A DNA stretch of 64,000 nt, from contig JAJYYR010000001.1 of the NCBI GenBank assembly GCA_021800805.1, positions 620,001 through 684,000 of the forward strand. Direction: 5' to 3'. Positions 58,750 to 64,000 of this stretch are shown in pieces (the first letter of the stretch is position 1; the number at the start of each line of letters is the position of its first letter). The notes below the pieces were generated by a model that did not search any database, was not told the DNA's origin, and saw nothing but the letters and a program-made list of their open reading frames with translations. Source of the DNA: a bacterium (GTDB lineage: Bacteria > SZUA-79 > Acidulodesulfobacterales > Acidulodesulfobacteraceae). Both the position numbers and the translations under genes were made by a program.

Positions 58750-58921
58750 TAAATCGCATGATTTATATTTATCGCAAGTATTAGAGGAATATAAGAAATC
58801 CTTGCGACTATCCAAAAAATATCCTGACGATAAAATTCTAAAAATTCAAGTAAGTTGCGATAAATATACCATTAAATCTTTAATTTTAAAGGAATATATA
58901 AAAAAATGGCAAGAAAGCTAA
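58736..58921 (+). CDS. Hypothetical small early phage protein
   Basis: The 61-residue protein starts at GTG 58736, seven bases after AAGGAGG and inside the end of the Cro-like gene. The sequence KTINKSHDLYLSQVLEEYKKSLRLSKKYPDDKIL is basic and helical. A longer frame beginning at 58709 has no Shine-Dalgarno. No domain is recognised. It ends 15 bases into the next gene, so it is part of a tight early operon. Confidence 0.6.
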   Translation: MKTINKSHDLYLSQVLEEYKKSLRLSKKYPDDKILKIQVSCDKYTIKSLILKEYIKKWQES

Positions 58922-59208
58922 ATGTGAATATCCAGAACCACGAACTATTCATGATTGAAAAAAACGACCTCGAAAGCTTAATGGAGGTCTTTTCCAAACC
59001 GAAAAAGTATCTCACGGTGAGCGAAGCGGCGAAATATCTAAATATCGCGGATTCGACCGTTTACGAACTAATCAGGGAAAGGCAGATACCGCATAGTAAA
59101 ATTAAATCGAAAATACTTATAGATATAAAAGACCTTGACGCTTTTTTCAAAAAAAACAGGGTTCAGAATTTGGAAAAGGCATTAAATAAGGTTAAGGTTA
59201 AATTCTAA
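58906..59208 (+). CDS. Excisionase-like helix-turn-helix protein
   Basis: The 100-residue protein has a MerR/excisionase-type DNA-binding domain: KKYLTVSEAAKYLNIADSTVYELIRERQIPHSKIKSKILIDIKDLDAFFKK. This is the HTH_17 fold typical of Xis proteins and of phage and plasmid accessory regulators. An excisionase would bias the integrase at 41226 toward excision, but that gene is 17 kb away and another target is possible. It overlaps the previous gene. Confidence 0.82.
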   Translation: MARKLNVNIQNHELFMIEKNDLESLMEVFSKPKKYLTVSEAAKYLNIADSTVYELIRERQIPHSKIKSKILIDIKDLDAFFKKNRVQNLEKALNKVKVKF

Positions 59209-59228
59209 AATAAAAAAGGAGCGGGATA

Positions 59229-59435
59229 TTGAAATTAAAGGAGTTAAGGCTAAAATTAAACCTTTCGCAGCAAAAGTTCGCCGACCTTCTCGGAGTAAAT
59301 AAGATGTCCATTTATTATATCGAAAAGGGAAAAAGAAAAATGTCGGTTAAAGTAGCGGTAAGGGCTATAGAAGCGGCAAAAAGTAAAAATATAAATTTAA
59401 CCCTGAACAATTTTTACGAAGAACTCAATAGATAG
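59229..59435 (+). CDS. XRE-family regulator
   Basis: The 68-residue protein starts at TTG after AAAGGAGCGGG and contains one HTH domain (LKELRLKLNLSQQKFADLLGVNKMSIYYIEKGKRKMSVKVAVRAIEAAK). A second small regulator in the same early operon suggests layered control. Its DNA target is unknown; the immunity region palindromes or the replication gene are candidates. Confidence 0.85.
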   Translation: MKLKELRLKLNLSQQKFADLLGVNKMSIYYIEKGKRKMSVKVAVRAIEAAKSKNINLTLNNFYEELNR

Positions 59436-59445
59436 GAGAACGACA

Positions 59446-60984
59446 ATGTCCGAAATTAAATGGATTAAGATAAAAACAGACATCTTCGACGACGAAAAAA
59501 TCAAGTTAATCGACGCAATGCCTGATCGGGACGCAATTTTAGTTATATGGTTTAAATTGCTGGCTCAAGCCGGAAAATGCAACGCGAACGGTACCGTCGT
59601 CTTCAGCGGAAAAGTTCCTTATTCCGACGAAATGCTGTCCGCCGTATTTAACCGACCCTTAAATACCGTGAGGTTGGCGTTAAAAACGTTTCAGGAATTC
59701 GCCATGATAGAAATATCCGAAGATAAAATTATCCGTATTAATAATTGGAATAAACATCAGAATATAGAAGGAATGGAGAAAGTAAAAGAACTGCACAGGT
59801 TAAGCCAGGAAAAATACCGAAATAAACAGAAGTTGTTAGCTTGCGATTTCGACGAATTGGAAAGTAATATTTACCAAAGCTATTTAGACGGAAATAGTCT
59901 TAGAGAAATAGGGAATAAATTTAATATTTCAAAGGATACGGCAAATAGGATTATTAAAAAGATTAAATCGGCGGCATGCGAAATTTCAAATTCCGTCTCA
60001 CGAGACGGCTCAAATTTAAACGTATGCAACGATGAAGCCCGTGATGTCACGGATAAAAATCAAACCGTCTCGTTAGTGTCGCACGACTGTCTCGCAAGTG
60101 TCTCGCAAGTGTCTCAAAAGTGTCTCGCTACTGTCTCGCAAGTGTCTCAATGTGAGACGGAAACTGTCTCAAAAACTGTCTCAAATCTTGTCTCACGAGA
60201 CGGCTCAAATCCAGAATATATAAAGGATTATGGCAGTGATTATCACGGTGATGTCTCAGTGATGTCTCGTGACGCCTTAGATATAGATAAAGATAAAGAT
60301 AAAGATATAGAAAAAGAAAATATAAAAAAAGAGGAGGAGGATAAGCGCAGCAGCGAAAATCGCTCCTGCGCTAAACCGATATCCCCGATAATTTCATTCG
60401 ATTTTAAAACCAATTCTTTTTGCGATATACCCGATTCGGTTATGCTGCTTTTACGAACCGCTTATCCTGAAATAGATACCAATTCGGAATTAAAAGAAAT
60501 TTCCCTCTGGCTTGCCGCACATCCGGACAGGGTCAGCGAAATTAATAACGACGACGGCAATTTTATCAGGTTTATCGTAAAGTGGTTTAGAAACGAAATC
60601 GATAAAAGCAAGACTGGTTTACAAAAAGATAAAAGTCGTCCGGCAAAACCGGCAAGCAAGAAATACGCCGTAACCTTTAATCCCGAATCCGCAATATTGG
60701 AAGGACTTTCGGATAATGATATTAACATCTTGAGATCCAAATTTCCGGCTTTAGACATCGATGCGGAAATCAGGCTCATGGAATCTTGGTTATTCAGTAA
60801 TCCAACGAGAAGACCTAAAAACATTATGCGGTTTATCAATATCTGGCTTACTAAAAATCAAGATAAAGCCGCGATGAAATCTCTTAACAACTTTGCTTAT
60901 AAAACTAAAGACGAAATTCGCATGGAAAGGAACAAAGAGGTTTCGGACAGGATGGAACAAAAGATACTGGCGGGGTTGTTATGA
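59446..60984 (+). CDS. Phage replication organizer protein with duplicated C-terminal domain
   Basis: The 512-residue protein begins with a phage replisome organizer N-terminal winged helix (MSEIKWIKIKTDIFDDEKIKLIDAMPDRDAI, PYSDEMLSAVFNRPLNTVRLAL) over about 120 residues, then an HTH (SLREIGNKFNISKDTANRIIKKIK). A low-complexity Ser/Val/Gln region (residues 183-275) is encoded by the iteron-like array at 59993-60268. The C-terminal half has two similar modules (P-x-x-D-x-x-x-E...WLxxxPxR...RFIxxW near 345-390 and 420-475). It resembles lambda O in having an origin inside its gene. It would bind the array and recruit the helicase loader. Confidence 0.83.
   Translation: MSEIKWIKIKTDIFDDEKIKLIDAMPDRDAILVIWFKLLAQAGKCNANGTVVFSGKVPYSDEMLSAVFNRPLNTVRLALKTFQEFAMIEISEDKIIRINNWNKHQNIEGMEKVKELHRLSQEKYRNKQKLLACDFDELESNIYQSYLDGNSLREIGNKFNISKDTANRIIKKIKSAACEISNSVSRDGSNLNVCNDEARDVTDKNQTVSLVSHDCLASVSQVSQKCLATVSQVSQCETETVSKTVSNLVSRDGSNPEYIKDYGSDYHGDVSVMSRDALDIDKDKDKDIEKENIKKEEEDKRSSENRSCAKPISPIISFDFKTNSFCDIPDSVMLLLRTAYPEIDTNSELKEISLWLAAHPDRVSEINNDDGNFIRFIVKWFRNEIDKSKTGLQKDKSRPAKPASKKYAVTFNPESAILEGLSDNDINILRSKFPALDIDAEIRLMESWLFSNPTRRPKNIMRFINIWLTKNQDKAAMKSLNNFAYKTKDEIRMERNKEVSDRMEQKILAGLL
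59993..60268. repeat. Iteron-like array with 11-bp periodicity (candidate replication origin)
   Basis: GTCTC cores occur at 59995, 60067, 60089, 60100, 60111, 60122, 60133, 60144, 60166, 60178, 60190, 60253 and 60264, and inverted GAGAC at 60002, 60154 and 60197. A degenerate GTCGC at 60078 gives eight sites from 60067 to 60144 exactly 11 bases apart (unit TGTCTCGCAAG). Two copies of GTCTCACGAGAC (59995-60006, 60190-60201) flank the array. An AT-rich, GATAAA-repeated stretch follows (60278-60340). The layout resembles a lambda-type origin with iterons and a melting region inside the initiator gene. Confidence 0.8.
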
Positions 60985-61685
60985 CCGAAAAAGAAAAAAT
61001 AAGGCTTAAAAATGCGTTAATAGTATGTGCCGAAAGCTATAACAGAGCTTTATCCGACGGTGTTATCGAGTTGTATTTTACATGTTTAAAACACTATCCC
61101 ATAGAAAAAGTTCTTTCGGCTTTAATGTCGTGTATTAAGGAAATCTCTTTTATGCCGACGGTACACGATATTATAGCAAGAATAGAATCTTGTCCGGCAG
61201 ACGGACAAAACGACCCCGAAGCCCGTGCGGAGCAGGCTTGGAGTTATGTTTTAAAGGCAATAGAATATTGCGGAGCGTATAAATCTTTTACGTTTAAAGA
61301 TGTCGTTATTAGAAAGGTCATCGATACTTGGGATTTCAAAGTTTTGTGTAATACCGATAGGGAAAAAATACACTGGAAGAAAAGAGAATTTACCGATTCC
61401 TATAAAAATTTTTTAAAACTAAAAACAGAATTAAATGCGCCGTTATATTTTGCTGGAGAGCTTGAATTGCAAAATTCAAACATATTCGATGCCGAAAAAT
61501 ATAAGGATGGATATATGGGTCAATATGTTTTAGTAATAGATGAAAATATTAAAAAGATAAAACACGAAGAACTTAAGCTCTTTCTTGAAGGCGATAAGAG
61601 CGATAAAAATATTGCATCCGTTAAAAGCGGCAAAATTATAGAAATTAAAAAACAAGGGGTGATAGAAAATGCGGCAGGTAAATGA
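60981..61685 (+). CDS. Putative phage replication protein (helicase-loader position)
   Basis: The 234-residue protein overlaps the replication organizer by four bases (ATGA). Its N-terminal part (KALIVCAESYNRALSDGVIELYFTCLKHYPIEKVLSALMSCIKEISFMPTVHDIIARIE) is helical and matches the DUF6475-like, replication-P-type arrangement, and it ends in a mixed tail. Position after an O-like protein suggests a helicase loader. The sequence lacks a Walker A motif, so it is not an AAA+ DnaC-type loader. Confidence 0.6.
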   Translation: MTEKEKIRLKNALIVCAESYNRALSDGVIELYFTCLKHYPIEKVLSALMSCIKEISFMPTVHDIIARIESCPADGQNDPEARAEQAWSYVLKAIEYCGAYKSFTFKDVVIRKVIDTWDFKVLCNTDREKIHWKKREFTDSYKNFLKLKTELNAPLYFAGELELQNSNIFDAEKYKDGYMGQYVLVIDENIKKIKHEELKLFLEGDKSDKNIASVKSGKIIEIKKQGVIENAAGK

Positions 61686-62034
61686 GAAAATCTTAAGCTT
61701 ATATTACGAAATAGGCGAATATGAAAGGATATTAAGAAATTTCCAATTAAAAGCGGAAATTATTTTTACGGAATTAAAAAGAAAGAAAACCGTTCCGATA
61801 GAATTTCAAACATTCAGGTTTTTAACGGATAGATTTTTCGATAAAAGCTATGAAAATATAAACAGACTTGAGGGCAACTTCGTTTATAAACAATTTCTGG
61901 AACTGTCTTATTTAATGTCCGCGTTTGCCGTGAAAGAGAAAGAACTGAAAGTATTTGGCAAAGCTGTCAGAGAGTTTTACGAATCTAGCATTGATAAATT
62001 AAGTAAGATTCAGATAATAAATTTGATGAAATAA
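61669..62034 (+). CDS. Hypothetical helical protein in the phage early operon
   Basis: The 121-residue protein overlaps the previous gene by 17 bases. It is predicted all-helical (KILSLYYEIGEYERILRNFQLKAEIIFTELKRKKT, YENINRLEGNFVYKQFLEL) with no membrane segment and no recognisable motif. Its place between a replication gene and a ParB-like gene suggests an accessory of DNA replication or of phage early control. No function is assigned. Confidence 0.6.
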   Translation: MRQVNEKILSLYYEIGEYERILRNFQLKAEIIFTELKRKKTVPIEFQTFRFLTDRFFDKSYENINRLEGNFVYKQFLELSYLMSAFAVKEKELKVFGKAVREFYESSIDKLSKIQIINLMK

Positions 62035-62047
62035 AAAAGGAAAAAAT

Positions 62048-62728
62048 ATGATAGATAATTTACTATTGGAAGTAAAAAAAGCAAATCCCGAAATATTAAA
62101 CCGGACTATACGCGAATGGTATACAAGCGAAATCGAAATTATGCCCTTCGTTAAAGAAAAATACTGGCAGGACGCGGGGTCGGTCAATATATTCAGGATA
62201 GTAGGAACGCAACACCCCGACTATGCCGGTTTAACTTGGCTATCTTTTTTGGGATTGGGCAAACGAATGTATTTAAACCTTGATTTATTCGATAAAAACC
62301 CTGGATATTACCGCCAGACGGAAAAGAAAATACCATCAATATATTATCAAAGCATAGACGGCGGGGATTTATACGTCGGCGGGGACGGCAACCACAGAAC
62401 TGCCATTGCGAAAGCCGCTTTTTTCCTAACCGGCGAAACCATGATCCACGGGGTAACTATAACGGATTACAGGATAGACTGGAAATTAAAAGAAATTTAC
62501 GAAGAATTAACCGCGTTAATCGCGACGAGGAAACTGCCGTATAAAGCCGATATAGTTTCCAAAACCGTATCGAGGGACGACACGGCGGGCTGGATGCTTG
62601 AAAAATACGACTTAAAAATCAAATTATTTGATTTCAAAAAACAAAAAACAACTTTGCTATATATGTATGAGGCAAAAAAATTGATAAGTGACTTAAGTAA
62701 AAATTTTTGGAATAAATTTTGGAGGTAA
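62048..62728 (+). CDS. ParB-like/sulfiredoxin-fold protein
   Basis: The 226-residue protein has a ParB/sulfiredoxin-type core with the motif YVGGDGNHRTAIAKAAFF (G-D-G-N-H-R), preceded by SIYYQSIDGGDLYV. DGNHR-type motifs bind nucleotide and are found in ParB-like CTPases and in DNA modification and phage proteins. The N- and C-terminal extensions (REWYTSEIEIMPFVKEKYW, and EKYDLKIKLFDFKKQKTTLLYMYEAKK) are unassigned. AAAAAGGAAAAA precedes the ATG. It may act in DNA modification or partition; which is not clear. Confidence 0.72.
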   Translation: MIDNLLLEVKKANPEILNRTIREWYTSEIEIMPFVKEKYWQDAGSVNIFRIVGTQHPDYAGLTWLSFLGLGKRMYLNLDLFDKNPGYYRQTEKKIPSIYYQSIDGGDLYVGGDGNHRTAIAKAAFFLTGETMIHGVTITDYRIDWKLKEIYEELTALIATRKLPYKADIVSKTVSRDDTAGWMLEKYDLKIKLFDFKKQKTTLLYMYEAKKLISDLSKNFWNKFWR

Positions 62729-62730
62729 TT

Positions 62731-62870
62731 ATGCAGATAGCAATAGAACGACAGAAGCAAAAAAGAAATAAGGGCGTGGAACTAAAATTAATACCGAGAT
62801 TGGAACATTCGATAATTCTATCTCATGGGGCAAGGAATTAGAAATAGATATAGAAAAAGCGGACAATTGA
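62731..62870 (+). pseudogene. Frameshifted small gene related to the 63616 gene
   Basis: ATG 62731 follows GGAGG and opens MQIAIERQKQKRNKGVELKLIPR, close to MQAMVSKQKTVNKKI...ELKLIPR of the 63616 gene. The frame ends at 62839. In another frame the sequence continues as FDNSISWGKELEIDIEKADN to TGA at 62868. The gene appears broken by a small indel near 62790. The short first part may still be translated. Confidence 0.5.
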
Positions 62871-62936
62871 TATCGTAGAATCGAAAACTTCTCAAATAAA
62901 AGCTATAAACTCCCAATCCGTATAAGGGAGAAAATT

Positions 62937-63362
62937 ATGATTAACAAGGATACGAGAAATGCTATTTTTGAAATGATAACAATCTTTAAGAAAGTAGGAA
63001 TAAGAGTAGTGTTGTCGCTGATTATTGCTGTATTGTTGTTTAGCATAGGCGCATTTCTTCTGCCTTATAATTTGCCTTTATATATAAGCGTAATTATTAT
63101 ACTTTGTCTAATTATTTTGCTATTTTTTGTAACGATGCATCCGACTATAACGATTCCACTGTATTGTATGCTTATCGGTTTTGTATATAGATTAAATATT
63201 ATATTTGCTGTTATAACCAGCGTGGTTTATTTAATTATTCTTTATTCGATACTATATATCAAACTTAAAAAAAATGAAAAAATAGAAAAAGACAATAATA
63301 TGCCGTTAAATCGGGCAAGAAGAAGAATATTAAAAAAAATAAATAGAGAGAAAAAATCGTGA
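62937..63362 (+). CDS. Membrane protein of unknown function
   Basis: The 141-residue protein has a short N-terminus, about four membrane helices (RVVLSLIIAVLLFSIGAFLL, LYISVIIILCLIILLFFV, ITIPLYCMLIGFVYRL, IIFAVITSVVYLIILYSILY) and a basic C-terminal tail of 35 residues (KKNEKIEK...RARRRILKKINREKKS), which places the tail in the cytosol. In size and location it resembles phage-encoded small integral membrane proteins. No family is assigned. AAGGGAGAAAAT precedes the ATG. Confidence 0.65.
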   Translation: MINKDTRNAIFEMITIFKKVGIRVVLSLIIAVLLFSIGAFLLPYNLPLYISVIIILCLIILLFFVTMHPTITIPLYCMLIGFVYRLNIIFAVITSVVYLIILYSILYIKLKKNEKIEKDNNMPLNRARRRILKKINREKKS

Positions 63363-63407
63363 AAATTTCTGGAACCTTTTAAAAAAAAATTACTCGCAAA
63401 TTTTTTC

Positions 63408-63593
63408 ATGATGCTTGTTTTAGAAAAATATTTAATGGCGGACGTGCTTCCCGAACTGCACAAACTGCACAACGCAACGTTATTAATAATACTTTTCCTT
63501 ACGAGTTTTGTAAGCTTTTGGATGTGGCTAAACGTAAAAATTGTTCTTTCGTGGATGATTCGACATAAAAAATTAAAAGGTATCAAAAATTAA
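63408..63593 (+). CDS. Possible small membrane protein
   Basis: The 61-residue frame starts MMLVLEKYLMADVLPELHKL and contains one membrane helix (LLIILFLTSFVSFWMWLNV). No clear Shine-Dalgarno precedes the ATG, although the spacing between flanking genes and the plus orientation fit. It could be a real single-pass protein of the phage region. Confidence 0.45.
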   Translation: MMLVLEKYLMADVLPELHKLHNATLLIILFLTSFVSFWMWLNVKIVLSWMIRHKKLKGIKN

Positions 63594-63615
63594 ATAAATT
63601 TTTTTGGAGGTAAAA

Positions 63616-63897
63616 ATGCAAGCGATGGTTTCAAAACAAAAAACGGTTAATAAGAAAATCGGAAAAACGGAACTAAAATTAATCCCGAGAAAAACCAATA
63701 ATCCGAACAAATTCAAATCCGTAGAAGTCTTTATGATAAAGAAAAACGCCGAAGAAATCATAGCGGAAATAAAAAATTACGGACACTTGCTCGATACCGA
63801 CGACCCGTCGGTTAAATACGTTTATGAGCAGTCGGTTAAGCTGGTTGGAGCGGTGCATAGCTTGATTAATAAGGTTGTTGATAAAAAAAATCACTAA
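63616..63897 (+). CDS. Hypothetical phage-region protein
   Basis: The 93-residue protein starts at ATG 63616, seven bases after TGGAGG. The frame could start at TTG 63604, but this Shine-Dalgarno would then be coding. It has a basic N-terminus, ELKLIPRK, and a helical C-terminal half (KKNAEEIIAEIKNYGHLLDTDDPSVKYVYEQSVKLVGAVHSLINKVVDKK). The broken gene at 62731 is a relative. Function unknown; the KLIPR segment is the shared feature. Confidence 0.65.
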   Translation: MQAMVSKQKTVNKKIGKTELKLIPRKTNNPNKFKSVEVFMIKKNAEEIIAEIKNYGHLLDTDDPSVKYVYEQSVKLVGAVHSLINKVVDKKNH

Positions 63898-63905
63898 AAT
63901 AAAAA

Positions 63906-63933
63906 CCCTGTTCGCTGTTTTTAGCGAACAGGG
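63906..63933 (-). terminator. Intrinsic terminator for a minus-strand transcript from the right
   Basis: CCCTGTTCGCT (63906-63916) pairs perfectly with AGCGAACAGGG (63923-63933). On the minus strand the stem is followed by TTTTTATTTTA, whereas the plus strand has no T run. It would stop a minus-strand transcript arriving from beyond the window, so convergent genes lie to the right. Confidence 0.7.
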
Positions 63934-64000
63934 TAAGCATAACGTAATCAATTTTTATTGTGGTAGTAATTCCACCAGATAAAAGGAATCGCAAAAGCGA

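Overview
The window is an AT-rich chromosomal segment of a Gram-negative bacterium. Evidence for an outer membrane is an OmpA-type protein, a TolC-type channel, several lipobox proteins and a type IV pilin. Core-gene content, the PyrK-PyrD fusion and the sigma-54-type pilin promoter suggest a deltaproteobacterial (Desulfobacterota-like) lineage. That placement is inference, since no rRNA is present. No base composition was computed.

Bases 1-24,000 are ordinary chromosome, densely packed and mostly on the plus strand: guaA (3' part), dnaE, accA, a GAF/HD-GYP protein, cobQ, then ftsX-ftsE-thiE on minus. Next come a small Ala/Lys/Pro lipoprotein, an envelope operon (EnvC-like coiled coil without a LytM domain, CtpA protease, divergent polysaccharide deacetylase) that runs into pyrF and rlmB, a cold-shock gene with a structured leader, typA, a nitrilase-family gene, an acetyltransferase, a fused pyrK-pyrD and rmuC. 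A MITE-like element with 18-bp inverted ends lies at 5.5 kb.

Bases 24,000-29,000 form a repeat-rich accessory patch. Four toxin-antitoxin-type pairs (DUF4258/DUF2283, BrnT/BrnA, DUF2281/MazF-like, Phd/PIN) surround a type IV pilin gene with a convincing sigma-54 promoter and PilR-like upstream palindromes. Eight copies or fragments of a REP-like hairpin repeat, often terminator-shaped, separate these genes. A 323-bp element with 20-bp inverted ends follows the pilin.

Bases 29,000-41,000 hold a BI-1 membrane protein, an FAH-family enzyme, an SQR-like flavoprotein, an outer-membrane channel plus periplasmic adaptor without an inner-membrane pump, a methyltransferase, an EAL-HDOD protein, a zinc-ribbon protein with a hexanucleotide microsatellite, an OmpA-type protein and two lipoproteins.

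Bases 41,000-64,000 are mobile DNA. The region opens with the 3' half of a tRNA-Val(GAC) gene beside a tyrosine integrase. It carries an ABC-three-component (ABC-3C) system (SMEK protein, small middle component, DUF2326-type ATPase), a HigBA module whose toxin has an in-frame stop, an IS3-type transposase remnant and a Hachiman-like HamA/HamB pair. A second tRNA 3' half (tRNA-Pro, CGG) lies at 51.9 kb. Beyond it are minus-strand genes including an Abi-C/HEPN-like protein, an ORF6N protein and a UvrD/HelD-like helicase with an embedded nuclease-like segment. Then comes a prophage-like module: S24 repressor and Cro-like protein on either side of an operator region, an excisionase-like protein, a replication protein and small genes. 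The replication gene contains an 11-bp-periodic iteron-like array that looks like an embedded replication origin.

The strongest items for follow-up are the iteron array, the ABC-3C system, the composite island edges, the pilin control region and an uncharacterised membrane-protein/Abi-C pair at 52.4-53.8 kb.
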